A stretch of DNA of 64,000 nt from an uncultured Capnocytophaga sp. (GTDB lineage Bacteria > Bacteroidota > Bacteroidia > Flavobacteriales > Flavobacteriaceae): contig NZ_CALGWU010000006.1 in the NCBI RefSeq assembly GCF_937936315.1, positions 1 to 64,000 on the forward strand, written 5' to 3'. Numbering within the stretch: the first letter of the stretch is position 1; every line of letters begins with the position of its first letter. Below the pieces are notes generated by a model. That model saw only the letters and a program-made list of their open reading frames with translations. It was not told where the DNA came from and searched no databases. Positions 52,915 to 62,121 of this stretch are shown piece after piece. A program made the position numbers and the translations under genes.

Positions 52915-54297
52915 TTAAGGTAGAATGATAGTAGGTTCCATTTCTTTATATCCAGAGTAATCGGGTCGTGGATTAGCTAAGCGGATAGCTTCACGAGTCC
53001 AAGCGTAGTGTAGATACTTACGTTTGATATTATTATCTTCAAGATATTTTTTAAAGAAAGCGTCACTTTCATTAGTCACGGCGAAGTCACTTTGTCCATG
53101 ATAAGCACCTAATCCCCAAGCTTTACCTTCTCTTACTTGTTTACCTTTATTGATCATCACTTTAAAGTTACCTGCTTGGTAGTTAGCAGAGGTAGAGTTG
53201 AAGTAAGGGCCACCTAACATTGGGGGGTGAGAACCATTCATATTAACACCATTTACTGTATAATCTTGCATAAAGTGTTTATCGAAATAGATAGCAAAAG
53301 CGTTACCACTAGCAATAGGAGTTTGAGAGTTAGAACCGAATATAGGAGCTACACCACAAGGTACGTCGGCGCAGAAGTAGTAGCGTTTAGTAATGTAGTT
53401 AGCGGGTAGATAAGGTTTGAAGTCATCAATATACTCTTTTTCTTTAGGGTGGAAGCCAGGGGTAGAAGTATCGAATAGAGCTCTTAAGTTAGCTTCGCGT
53501 TGAGCTTGAGTTGTAACCGCGTGATCAGGGCCAACAGGGCCGAAATATTTAGCCATTTCTTTTACGAAGTTGGCGATATTTTCGTAGTTATTATCAGAAA
53601 TCATCAAAGGGGTACCTTCTCTAGTTACTGCGCCGTGGTCACCACAAGTTTCCCAGTCAACGTCGTATCCGTCGAAATCCATAGCGATGATGTATCGAGC
53701 TAGTTCACGGGCATAGATAGCAGGCCATTCGTTATAGCATTCAGCGTAAGGATATTTGTTATGGAATATTTGATAACCAGACATTGAACCATCTTTAGCT
53801 GCGGGTAATCCTAGACCTACGCCTGGAGTTTGCCAGCACATCAAGATAGCGCTACCTTTTTTATGGAAGATTTCGATATCTTTTTTATGGTTAGCCGTTA
53901 AGGTTTCAGGGCGCATATTGGTACCACCCCAGATAGAAATAGCTACTACAGAGTCTGGGATTGATTGTAACCAACCGCGAGAGATACCTTTTATAGGTTG
54001 CCAAGTAGGTCCGTCATACCAGAAATAAACCATAGGCACTTGACCTCCAGCAGCTCCGGTATTAAGCCAAGCTTTTTGTTTATATTCAGTAAGTTGAGCC
54101 CAATAAGCTTCTAAAGCTCTTTTATTTTCGACGGTACGTTCAGCTTCAGCGAGCCATTTAGCATTGTCACGTTTTTCACGTAAGTCTTTTAATGCTGCAT
54201 TTTCGAATTCTTCGGCTTTTGACTCGGTTTCTGTCCACTTACTACAGCTTGTGAAGCCAATAGTAAGGGCTAATAGTGTGTACACAAATTTTTTCAT
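52915..54297 (-). CDS. GH18 endo-beta-N-acetylglucosaminidase lipoprotein
   Basis: 460 residues. Lipobox GFTSC (Cys 19), so it is anchored at the surface. The GH18 barrel shows the DxxDxDxE motif as FDGYDVDWE with catalytic Glu 216 and the assisting Asp 214. This family (EndoF/EndoH type, including GpdG of C. canimorsus and BT3987 of B. thetaiotaomicron) cuts between the two core GlcNAc residues of N-glycans on glycoproteins such as IgG. It is third in the locus after SusC and SusD, as in Gpd-type loci. Complex versus high-mannose specificity cannot be told from the sequence. Confidence 0.88.
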   Translation of the reverse strand: MKKFVYTLLALTIGFTSCSKWTETESKAEEFENAALKDLREKRDNAKWLAEAERTVENKRALEAYWAQLTEYKQKAWLNTGAAGGQVPMVYFWYDGPTWQPIKGISRGWLQSIPDSVVAISIWGGTNMRPETLTANHKKDIEIFHKKGSAILMCWQTPGVGLGLPAAKDGSMSGYQIFHNKYPYAECYNEWPAIYARELARYIIAMDFDGYDVDWETCGDHGAVTREGTPLMISDNNYENIANFVKEMAKYFGPVGPDHAVTTQAQREANLRALFDTSTPGFHPKEKEYIDDFKPYLPANYITKRYYFCADVPCGVAPIFGSNSQTPIASGNAFAIYFDKHFMQDYTVNGVNMNGSHPPMLGGPYFNSTSANYQAGNFKVMINKGKQVREGKAWGLGAYHGQSDFAVTNESDAFFKKYLEDNNIKRKYLHYAWTREAIRLANPRPDYSGYKEMEPTIILP

Positions 54298-54315
54298 AGT
54301 ATTTTACTTTAAATT

Positions 54316-55968
54316 TTATTTAGATTTTTTGTCCCACCACACGTTTGTAGCGGCATTATCAGCACCTCCTAATAAGCTTTTAGCAGCTGTTACATTTTCA
54401 GCATTCAATTCGAATTCGCTTTGAGGGAAAGGGAAACGGCGTACGCCGAAATCTTTACCAGTTGCGTCGACATCTTGAGCTCCAACATTACTTAAGTTGT
54501 AAGCGGCAGAGAACATGCGAGGGTATCCTGTACGTTTCCATTCGCTCCAAGACTCGAAGCCATTAGGATAGTTAGCTAAGTACTTTTGAGTAATGATTTG
54601 CTCTAAGTGGTCTTCAGTACTTGTAACAGCGCTCCATTTTTTATCGATAGTACTTTTTGCATTCACATTGTAGTTAGAATCTCTAGGGTCTACGTAGTTA
54701 GCGGGGGTAGCAGATGAATTGTAATAAGTTTGAGCTTGAGCAGTGGTCAAACCATTTTCGGTGAAAGACATTTCGATACCTTTTTTATACAAGTTTTCGG
54801 CAGTATCGTTAGTATACCAACCCATCAATGCAGCTTCGGCCAATAGGAATTGAACTTCAGAGGCGCGCAACCAATAAGTAGGAGTTGTTTGTACTACTGT
54901 AGGGACAGAATAATTTTGGTAGTCACTAGCTTGGGTTGTATTTTTAAGTCCAGAACGTACGGCATAGAAACCTAGAGGTTGTGCATTGGCAGTACTTTTA
55001 GTAAAGTATTTTTCCATACGAGGGTCGTTATATCCTTTGAGGTAAGAATAGATAGTAGCACCCATTTTAAGCTCGCCATATCCTAACATTGTTACCAAAG
55101 AGTTGTAGAAAATATACTTACTTGAAGTTACTAATTTACCAGCTTGGTCATCATTTTCGATAAGGCCACCATTAATAGCTTTAGTCACATATTCTTGAGA
55201 AAGGGCAGCATCGGCATAACGCACACGCATCGCTAGACGTAACATCAAAGAGTTTGCCAAACGTATCCATTTAGAGGTATCGCCAGAATAAACTGGGTCG
55301 AAATCTTGTAATAGTTTGTTATTAGCACCATATAGGTTGAGGACAGCTACAGCATCTTCTAATTCTTTTAGGAAAGATTTGTAGATTTTTTCTTGGCTAT
55401 CGTATTTAGCTTTCACTTTACCAGGTTCCATATCGCTATAAGGGATAGGACCGAAGAGGTCGGTAGCGCGGTGCATACCCATTATTTTCACGATTTGTGC
55501 CAATTGGTAAATAGCGTTACTAGTAAGGTCTTTTTCATGAAATACTAATCTACCATTTACATTTTCTACGTTGTGCATTTGTGTTTTAATTTGGAAGTAA
55601 GGGTTCATTACTCTTGTAATCAAAGTAGAAAAAGTACCATTAGCACGTCCGTTAGAGATGTAGTAACTAGTTTGGTTAAAACCGTTATCCCAGTGGTTAC
55701 GACCAGGGGAGAAGTAACCTACCCAGTTATCAACACTCATATTTTGAACTACTTGGTAGTCGTTAGCGGGTCCTACCCCTACTCCTGTAGGGATAGGTCG
55801 TTGAACCAACTCGTTGAAGTAACCTCCAGAAGAGTATCCTCCGCGATTGATATCGGCATCAGTAGGTTGTAGCTTATTAGTGTTTACCTCTTGGAAATCT
55901 TTGATACAAGCGGTAAGGGAGAAAGCAGATAGAGCTACAATTGCTATATGTTTATTAAATATTTTCAT
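54316..55968 (-). CDS. SusD-like glycan-binding lipoprotein
   Basis: 550 residues. Lipobox LTAC (Cys 21) then IKDF. It has the SusD helical (TPR-like) fold: IYQLAQIVKIMGMHRATDLFGPIPYSD, YKSFLKELEDAVAVL, WIRLANSLMLRLAMRVRYAD, and the C-terminal RYWLRASEVQFLLAEAAL-type block. SusD caps the SusC pore and holds the glycan. It is translated right after susC (18-bp gap). Confidence 0.93.
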   Translation of the reverse strand: MKIFNKHIAIVALSAFSLTACIKDFQEVNTNKLQPTDADINRGGYSSGGYFNELVQRPIPTGVGVGPANDYQVVQNMSVDNWVGYFSPGRNHWDNGFNQTSYYISNGRANGTFSTLITRVMNPYFQIKTQMHNVENVNGRLVFHEKDLTSNAIYQLAQIVKIMGMHRATDLFGPIPYSDMEPGKVKAKYDSQEKIYKSFLKELEDAVAVLNLYGANNKLLQDFDPVYSGDTSKWIRLANSLMLRLAMRVRYADAALSQEYVTKAINGGLIENDDQAGKLVTSSKYIFYNSLVTMLGYGELKMGATIYSYLKGYNDPRMEKYFTKSTANAQPLGFYAVRSGLKNTTQASDYQNYSVPTVVQTTPTYWLRASEVQFLLAEAALMGWYTNDTAENLYKKGIEMSFTENGLTTAQAQTYYNSSATPANYVDPRDSNYNVNAKSTIDKKWSAVTSTEDHLEQIITQKYLANYPNGFESWSEWKRTGYPRMFSAAYNLSNVGAQDVDATGKDFGVRRFPFPQSEFELNAENVTAAKSLLGGADNAATNVWWDKKSK

Positions 55969-55986
55969 TACTGTATTTGTTTAGAA

Positions 55987-58900
55987 TTAGAATTGAACTT
56001 TCAAACTAGCACCATAAGTAGCAGCACTTGGAGTCATAAAGAGTTCTTTAGCAGTGTAAGTGCCTACCCCGAAAGTAAGTTGAGGGTCGAAAGGAGCTTT
56101 GTTGTAAATCATCCAAAGGTTAGTACCAATTACCCCAATAGTTACGCGTTTTACTTTATCCCAGAAGTGAGAACCATCTAAAGAATAAGTAAGAGAAACT
56201 TCTTGCAAACGTACGTTGGTAGCGTCGTAAGAGTAGTAACCGTCAAGGTTTTTAATAGTATTATAATATTTTTCAGGGTTATAGAGTTTTCCATTTACTA
56301 ATACTCCACCAGCATCACGAGCGTCGGCAGAAGCTTTAGAAACTCCATAAGCGTCTAGGTAAGGTTGAGTACCAGAGAGTACGATCCCGCCGAAAGATCC
56401 ATTAATAAGGAAGCTCAAGTCGATATTTTTATAAGAAAGGGTATTACGCCATCCCATTTGGAAATCTGGGGTAGAGCGTCCTAATTTAATTTCTTGAGTT
56501 TCGTCATATAGGAAGCCAGAAGAGTTTTCAATCAAGTCGCCATTTACATTACGAGAGAGCACACCTTTTACGATGATATCAGAAAGGCTTCCACCTTCAC
56601 GTAATACAGTACCACCTTTTCTTACTTCGGTAATATCGAACAAGTCGCCAGTGAATGGATTGCGATAACCACGTACTAATTTTTTAATTTCGTTTATGTT
56701 GCGAGAGTAAGTAAGGGTAGTATTCCAAGCTAATTGTTTGTTTAAGAACTCTTTGTTATAGTTTACAGCCAACTCAATACCTCTATTTTCTACGTCACCA
56801 GCTTGTAAGTAGAATGAACTATAGATAGAAGAAGAAGATAATTGTTGTTCAAAGAATTGGTTGTAAGTATTTGATTTGTAAAGGGTCAAATCTACAGACA
56901 AGCTACTATCGAACAATTTAGCATTCATACCAGCTTCCCAAGAAGCAGTACGTTCAGCTTTGAAATCAGGATAAGGATATACCTTATTAGTTACTAAACC
57001 GGTAGAAGTAAGTTGGTGAGTGATTGTACCAGGAGTGATACCTGTTTTGCTAATAGGAGAACCTACTTCTGTATAAGAAGCACGTACTTTCAAATAATTG
57101 ATGAAAGAAGGCATTTTAGTCATTTCGGAGATTACACCAGAAAGACCTACAGAAGGGTAGAAGAAAGAAGGTTCGGCAGAGTTCACGAGTTGAGAAGACC
57201 AGTCGTTACGACCTGTAGCAGATAGGTATAGCATACCTCTATATCCTAACTCGGCACTAGCGAAAACAGCAACGTTTTTAGCGCGAGAGTATCCTTGACC
57301 AGAAGCGCCTACTTGCCCGTCGAAGTTAGCGATAGAGAACAAGTTAGCAATTTCTTTAAGGTATCCACCAGCAGATAGGCTATTGCTCAAACGGTCGTTG
57401 TAGCTAGAGCCGACGTTGGCGGTAAGGGAGAATTTTTCGCTAAGGTTTTTGTTGATATTGAGCATAATATCAGCATAAGTTTGCTCGTCTTTAGTTTCGT
57501 TGATAGCATAACGACCTTTGTTGTAAGAACCTAATTCAGTTTTCCAACCAACTAAGAAGTTAGTAGTACTTGCATACATTTTTTCTTCGGAAGTACCATA
57601 GTCGTTATCCAAACGCACACGACCTGTAACGTTCATCCAATCGAGGATATCGTATTTCAATGAAGCTGACATCATATAACGTTTCTTGTTGTTCAAGAAA
57701 AGTTCGCGATTAGCAACCCAGTAAGGGTTTTCAGAGAAGTAGCTATCGGCTCTTTCAGAGAAAGGTTGGTATCTTTCGTATATTTGAGTACTTGGGTTAT
57801 AGCGTTCGTAAGCTTTTACGTCGCGGTAGTCGGTACTACGAGGCATCAAGTATAGGCCTACTAATGGGTTGAAGTAACCACCCCCAGCAATCATGTTACG
57901 GCTACCTTGACGAACGAAGTTACCACTTACATCTAAGTGTAATTTATCTTTAGCGAAGTTAGCGGTATTTCTAACTCCTACGTTGTAACGGTAGTAAGCG
58001 TTGTTAGGGATTAAACCTTCAGCTTCAGTTTGAGCTCCAGATATAAAAGTTTGATTTTGAGCATTACCAGTAGAGAAGGTAACAGAGTTCATAATGTTAT
58101 GACCTACATTGAAGAATTTTTTAGGATCTACATTAGAAGGAGTAGTTAATTTAGTTCCCCAGCTTTTATCACCATTGCTTCCATAAGTATTTTGGAATTC
58201 TGGTAATTGGATAGGAGTAAGGATTTCTACACTACTAGAAACGTTTACTTCAGTTTTACCTTCTTTACCTTTTTTAGTATTGATAAGGATAACCCCGTTG
58301 GCAGCTTCACTACCATACAAAGCGGCAGCAGAAGGCCCTGTAAGTACGTTGATACTTTCGATATCATCAGGGTTGATATCGGCGATACCTTCACCACCAC
58401 CTGGTTTACCGAAGTTATTTCCACCTCCATCACTTTGTTTATTGAACAAAGGCACCCCGTCGATCACATAGAGTACACCGTTGTTACCATCCAAAGATTT
58501 GAGACCACGCATCACCACTTTAGTAGAACCACCTACCCCAGAAGAGCTACGTTGGATATTAACCCCAGCAACTTTACCATTGAGGCTATTAACAACGTTT
58601 ACATCTTTCACTTTAGTAAGTTCTTCGGATTTTACTTGTTGAACGTTATAGCTCAAAGCTTTTTCTTGGCGTTTGATACCCAAAGCGGTTACTACTACCC
58701 CACCGAGTTGCACAGCTTCTTCTTGCAACACTACGTTAAGGGTAAGACGACCACTAGACTGGGTTATCTTTCTTTGTTGAGTAGCATACCCTAAAGAGAT
58801 GAACTCAAGGGTTTCATTTGCACTTGCTTGGATTTCGTACTTACCATCAAAATCAGTCGAAACTCCACGTGTTGTACCTTTGATGACAACACTTACACTA

Positions 58901-59013
58901 GGCAGTGGCATTCCATCACCGCCAGTAACTGTACCAGTTACTTTCGTTTGTGCCATTAGCGCACTGCTAAACAACGCAAAAACGAAAATCAGCATTGATA
59001 TTTTTACTTTCAT
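55987..59013 (-). CDS. SusC-like TonB-dependent outer-membrane transporter
   Basis: 1008 residues. A signal peptide (about 1-21, ...ALMA before QTKV) is followed by a carboxypeptidase-regulatory-like beta domain (VTGTVTGGDGMPLPSVSVVIKG, about 22-105), then a plug (about 115-235: GVNIQRSSSGVGGSTKVVMRG, INVLTGPSAAALYGSEAANG) and a 22-strand barrel ending in YGASLKVQF. It imports the oligosaccharide released by the GH18 enzyme, powered by TonB. No N-terminal sigma/anti-sigma signalling extension is present. It is the first gene of the locus, with a good promoter (59043-59073). Confidence 0.95.
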   Translation of the reverse strand: MKVKISMLIFVFALFSSALMAQTKVTGTVTGGDGMPLPSVSVVIKGTTRGVSTDFDGKYEIQASANETLEFISLGYATQQRKITQSSGRLTLNVVLQEEAVQLGGVVVTALGIKRQEKALSYNVQQVKSEELTKVKDVNVVNSLNGKVAGVNIQRSSSGVGGSTKVVMRGLKSLDGNNGVLYVIDGVPLFNKQSDGGGNNFGKPGGGEGIADINPDDIESINVLTGPSAAALYGSEAANGVILINTKKGKEGKTEVNVSSSVEILTPIQLPEFQNTYGSNGDKSWGTKLTTPSNVDPKKFFNVGHNIMNSVTFSTGNAQNQTFISGAQTEAEGLIPNNAYYRYNVGVRNTANFAKDKLHLDVSGNFVRQGSRNMIAGGGYFNPLVGLYLMPRSTDYRDVKAYERYNPSTQIYERYQPFSERADSYFSENPYWVANRELFLNNKKRYMMSASLKYDILDWMNVTGRVRLDNDYGTSEEKMYASTTNFLVGWKTELGSYNKGRYAINETKDEQTYADIMLNINKNLSEKFSLTANVGSSYNDRLSNSLSAGGYLKEIANLFSIANFDGQVGASGQGYSRAKNVAVFASAELGYRGMLYLSATGRNDWSSQLVNSAEPSFFYPSVGLSGVISEMTKMPSFINYLKVRASYTEVGSPISKTGITPGTITHQLTSTGLVTNKVYPYPDFKAERTASWEAGMNAKLFDSSLSVDLTLYKSNTYNQFFEQQLSSSSIYSSFYLQAGDVENRGIELAVNYNKEFLNKQLAWNTTLTYSRNINEIKKLVRGYRNPFTGDLFDITEVRKGGTVLREGGSLSDIIVKGVLSRNVNGDLIENSSGFLYDETQEIKLGRSTPDFQMGWRNTLSYKNIDLSFLINGSFGGIVLSGTQPYLDAYGVSKASADARDAGGVLVNGKLYNPEKYYNTIKNLDGYYSYDATNVRLQEVSLTYSLDGSHFWDKVKRVTIGVIGTNLWMIYNKAPFDPQLTFGVGTYTAKELFMTPSAATYGASLKVQF

Positions 59014-59042
59014 TACTTTATTGAAATAAATTAATTTTGGGG

Positions 59043-59073
59043 CAAAGTTATGAATACTTTAACATAATGCAAA
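59043..59073 (-). promoter_or_regulatory. Promoter of the glycan-utilization locus
   Basis: Minus-strand TTTG (59073-59070), a 19-bp spacer and TAACTTTG (59050-59043), 29 bp before the susC ATG. No other promoter is seen before the following six genes. Confidence 0.65.
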
Positions 59074-59444
59074 TTTTTTGAATGATATTTTTTTTCGTTT
59101 CCAATATATTTTTTTTCTAAGAAATGTAGTAGTTTGATAATCAAACGAAATAAAAGAAGGTATTTTTTTAGTTTATTCAGTTTCTAAATTCTTATTTTTT
59201 AATGTCAAAAAAAACAAATTTCAAATCTATTTATAATTTTTTAGCAAATTAAAAATATTAAAACATCGATTTTAATATTTTATTTTCAATCAAAAGTTTT
59301 TTAAATGAAATTATTGATAAAATTAAGAGAAGAGATTCTTGCTAGAATATTTAAGTCAGAAACAAACTTTTGGATATTTTTAAAATATTTTAAAAAATTA
59401 AAGGTTTGATGAATAAATAATAAAAGTAAATAAGCCAAATCTAC
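59074..59444. other. AT-rich gap between the glycan locus and the two-component system
   Basis: About 370 bp of homopolymer-rich AT sequence with no ORF. A regulator bound between the divergent promoters could act here, but no clear operator repeat is visible. Confidence 0.45.
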
Positions 59445-59451
59445 TTGTTAA

Positions 59452-59482
59452 TTGATAAATTAGTAAATTATCATTATCTTTG
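59452..59482 (+). promoter_or_regulatory. Near-leaderless promoter of the two-component operon
   Basis: TTG (59452-59454), a 20-bp AT-rich heptad-type spacer and TATCTTTG (59475-59482), with the ATG only 7 bp further. Confidence 0.65.
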
Positions 59483-59489
59483 CCCCCGT

Positions 59490-60161
59490 ATGAAAATATT
59501 AATAATAGAAGATGAAAAAGAACTGCGCCTCACCCTGCGGCAGTTCCTTGAAGAAGAACACTTTTTGGTTGAAACAGCAAAAGATTATACTTCTGGTCTT
59601 TCTAAGCTTGCTGATTATGACTACGATTGTATTCTGTTGGACATTATGTTGCCCAACGGTAGTGGTATGCAGCTCTTAGATGAGCTCAAGGCGATGAAAA
59701 AGAATCACTCGGTATTGATTATATCGGCGAAAGACTCGGTGGAAGACAAGGTGTTAGGGCTTGAAAAAGGAGCCGACGACTATCTGGCAAAACCGTTTCA
59801 CCTCGCAGAACTCTTGGCTCGGGTAAAATCGATTATACGGAGGAAAAATCAACAAGGAGAGGAGGTGATTCACCTTAAAAACGTACGTCTTTTCCCTGAA
59901 ACACGTACTGTGAAAGTAGGTGAAGAGACTCTTACTCTCAATCGCAAAGAATACGACCTATTGTACTACTTTATGATTCGCCCAGATCGATTGGTGGAGA
60001 AAATGACACTCGCTGAAGCAGTGTGGGGTGACTATATAGACCAAGTGGAAAGCCTTGATTTTATCTATTCACAAATAAAAAACCTCCGCAAAAAGCTCAA
60101 AACCGCTGAAGCTGAAATAGATTTACAAGCAGTTTACGGCATTGGCTATAAATTGGTATAA
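59490..60161 (+). CDS. OmpR-type response regulator
   Basis: 223 residues from the ATG at 59490; the longer frame from 59445 runs through the promoter. The receiver domain has IIEDEKELR, the phospho-acceptor Asp 51 in CILLDIMLPNG and Lys 101 in YLAKPFHLAELL. A winged-helix DNA-binding domain (about 125-223) follows: LNRKEYDLLYYFMIRPDRLVEK, SQIKNLRKKL and AVYGIGYKLV. It regulates transcription when phosphorylated by the kinase encoded 2 bp downstream. It is divergent from the glycan locus and may control it. Confidence 0.93.
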   Translation: MKILIIEDEKELRLTLRQFLEEEHFLVETAKDYTSGLSKLADYDYDCILLDIMLPNGSGMQLLDELKAMKKNHSVLIISAKDSVEDKVLGLEKGADDYLAKPFHLAELLARVKSIIRRKNQQGEEVIHLKNVRLFPETRTVKVGEETLTLNRKEYDLLYYFMIRPDRLVEKMTLAEAVWGDYIDQVESLDFIYSQIKNLRKKLKTAEAEIDLQAVYGIGYKLV

Positions 60162-60163
60162 GG

Positions 60164-61441
60164 ATGAAAATATCATTAAAAAACTATACTCTGCGTTACC
60201 TTACACTTGCCTTCTTACTGATTTTGGCAGTGTGGGCTGCTGTGTTCTACGCTTATATTTTAGATGAAGTGTACGACAATATAGACGATGGACTCAAGGA
60301 TAAAAAGACGCTTATTATCCAAAATATCCTTCGACATCCCGAACTACTGCAAATAAATGAGTTTGGTATAGAGGATTTTAGGGTCTACCCTTCACAAGAA
60401 GATTTTTCTGACCGCAATATCCTTAGCAATGCGTTTTTCTATATGCCTTTTGACGATGAAGAAGAACCTTATAGGGTGCTAAAAACAGGGTTTTACGACC
60501 GCGATATGAACCCTTATACACTTGAGATACGAACTTCGACCGTGGAAAAAGATGACCTACTATTCAACTTAGCGGTTGCCTTAGGAGTATTATACGTAGT
60601 GTTAGTACTCTCGATGTACCTTATCAATCTATTAGTAATCAATAAAATATGGAAACCTTTTAAGGGGATACTTTCTGCTATTAGGCGATATGAAGTAGGC
60701 AATAAAACAGAACTACAACCTATTACTACCGAAGTAATAGAGTTCAACGTATTGCACGATAATATCCAGCAGATGTGGCAACGCAATGAAAGGGTATTCG
60801 AGGAGCAAAAAGTGTTTATAGAAAATGCTTCGCACGAACTCCAAACCCCCTTGGCTATTACGCTTAACAAATTAGAACTACTCGCCAATGACCCTTCACT
60901 GAATGAAAAACAATTGACACAATTGAGTGAAGTGAAACAATCGTTGATGAGAATGACACACCTAAACAAGTCGTTACTAATGCTCACCCGTATAGAAAAT
61001 CAGCAATATAAGGAAGCAAAACAGGTGTCGTTTCAAGCTCTCACAACAGACATTATAGACGATTTGAGTGATTTGATAGCCTTTAAAGAATTAGAAGTAA
61101 GCATTGATGAAATAAGCGATTTTCAAGTAGAGATGAACCCCAATTTGGCAAGAATACTTATCTCAAATTTATTGCGCAATGCTATAAAATACACTGAAAA
61201 AGGTGGCGACATACAAATATTGATAGAAGAGAATCGTTTTCAAGTAAAAAATACTGCCAAAGATGCCGTACACTTAGATTCTTCTAAGATTTTCCAACGA
61301 TTCCACAAGGGGCAACAAGATGCTACTTCTACAGGTTTAGGCTTGGCTATTGTAAAATCGATTGCGGAAAGTTACTATTTGAAGGTGTATTACACTTTTG
61401 AAGAAGGGAAACACTGTTTTCAGGTTTCAGGGGTCAGGTAA
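60164..61441 (+). CDS. Sensor histidine kinase with repeat-derived C-terminus
   Basis: 425 residues. Two membrane helices (about 10-32 and 143-164) frame a periplasmic sensor region of about 110 residues. A linker is followed by the H box FIENASHELQTPLAIT (His 224), N box LISNLLRNAIKYTEKGG and G2 box STGLGLAIVKSIAESY. The G1 box is weak (QVKNTAKDA instead of DxGxG), as in many Bacteroidetes kinases. The last residues FQVSGVR and the stop TAA come from a TCAGGTT-type heptad array, so the natural C-terminus has been altered. It phosphorylates the regulator encoded before it. Confidence 0.9.
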   Translation: MKISLKNYTLRYLTLAFLLILAVWAAVFYAYILDEVYDNIDDGLKDKKTLIIQNILRHPELLQINEFGIEDFRVYPSQEDFSDRNILSNAFFYMPFDDEEEPYRVLKTGFYDRDMNPYTLEIRTSTVEKDDLLFNLAVALGVLYVVLVLSMYLINLLVINKIWKPFKGILSAIRRYEVGNKTELQPITTEVIEFNVLHDNIQQMWQRNERVFEEQKVFIENASHELQTPLAITLNKLELLANDPSLNEKQLTQLSEVKQSLMRMTHLNKSLLMLTRIENQQYKEAKQVSFQALTTDIIDDLSDLIAFKELEVSIDEISDFQVEMNPNLARILISNLLRNAIKYTEKGGDIQILIEENRFQVKNTAKDAVHLDSSKIFQRFHKGQQDATSTGLGLAIVKSIAESYYLKVYYTFEEGKHCFQVSGVR

Positions 61442-61466
61442 CAGGGATTAGGTTTCAGTTGATAGG
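61417..61466 (+). repeat. Heptad array encoding the kinase C-terminus
   Basis: Units TCAGGTT, TCAGGGG, TCAGGTA, ACAGGGA, TTAGGTT, TCAGTTG, ATAGG; the kinase stop (TAA, 61439) lies inside. Confidence 0.75.
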
Positions 61467-61472
61467 CGTATA

Positions 61473-61511
61473 AAAAAACAGGCAATAGAGTTTATTACCT
61501 GTTTTTTTTAT
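61473..61511. terminator. Bidirectional terminator after the kinase gene
   Basis: AAAAACAGGCAATA, 4-base loop, TTATTACCTGTTTTTTTT; serves the convergent kinase and OM-barrel genes. Confidence 0.85.
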
Positions 61512-61541
61512 TACCAATTGTTCATTAGCAATTGTTGATTA
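61511..61541. repeat. AT-rich heptad array abutting the OM-barrel stop
   Basis: ATTACCA, ATTGTTC, ATTAGCA, ATTGTTG, ATTAGAA; the last unit contains the minus-strand stop codon of the gene at 61539. Confidence 0.6.
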
Positions 61542-62060
61542 GAATCTATATCCTATTTTGATGCCAAAATTAGGTTCGATAGCCCAGAATTTTTTATCTT
61601 CGTTTACACCTTTACCGAAGTTGCGAGCGATATTAGCATAAGGAGCTATAACGAAAGTATTGTCGAGATTCCATTGATAACCTGCTCCTATCCCTAAGAT
61701 AAAACTATCTAATTTTGTTTTGGTGCCATCATTGTATTTGTAATTACCAAAACGTTGTTTGATGAAAGGGTTTACATAGAGACCTGTACCTCCATCTTCT
61801 TCAAAATAGTAGTTATAACCTAGTTTTACACTAGTAGCACTATATTTCCCATTGCCTTTAGGAATTACAGAAAAACGGTCGTTGAAGAACAATTCTCCTT
61901 CAATAGATTGATTTTCAGCAATAAAATGCTCATACCCCACTTCAACAGAAGCTAACCAAATAGTGTTCAAGATGTTTAAATTTACTTGATGTTGACGATC
62001 TTGCGCAAATGTTTTTACTGAGAAAAACATAAGCATTGCAGCTACAATAATTTTTTTCAT
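61539..62060 (-). CDS. Small outer-membrane beta-barrel protein
   Basis: 173 residues. A signal peptide (about 1-19, ...KTFA before QDRQ) is followed by about eight alternating beta strands ending in an aromatic IGYRF, the typical outer-membrane barrel end. Segments ATSVKLGYNYYF, LYVNPFIKQRFG and FILGIGAGYQWNL alternate polar and hydrophobic residues. It resembles DUF3575/OmpA-barrel-like small porins, but the family is not certain. It is monocistronic with its own promoter (62088-62115). Confidence 0.75.
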   Translation of the reverse strand: MKKIIVAAMLMFFSVKTFAQDRQHQVNLNILNTIWLASVEVGYEHFIAENQSIEGELFFNDRFSVIPKGNGKYSATSVKLGYNYYFEEDGGTGLYVNPFIKQRFGNYKYNDGTKTKLDSFILGIGAGYQWNLDNTFVIAPYANIARNFGKGVNEDKKFWAIEPNFGIKIGYRF

Positions 62061-62087
62061 CGATATTCTTAATTTTTAAAATAATGG

Positions 62088-62121
62088 CAAAAGTACAAAT
62101 AATTTGCTAATTAGCAAATTT
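62088..62121 (-). promoter_or_regulatory. Promoter of the OM-barrel gene within an AT-rich heptad array
   Basis: Minus-strand TACTTTTG (62095-62088), a 19-bp spacer and TTTG. The spacer consists of heptads (GCTAATT, AGCAAAT), which also border the stop of the upstream carbonic-anhydrase gene. Confidence 0.6.
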
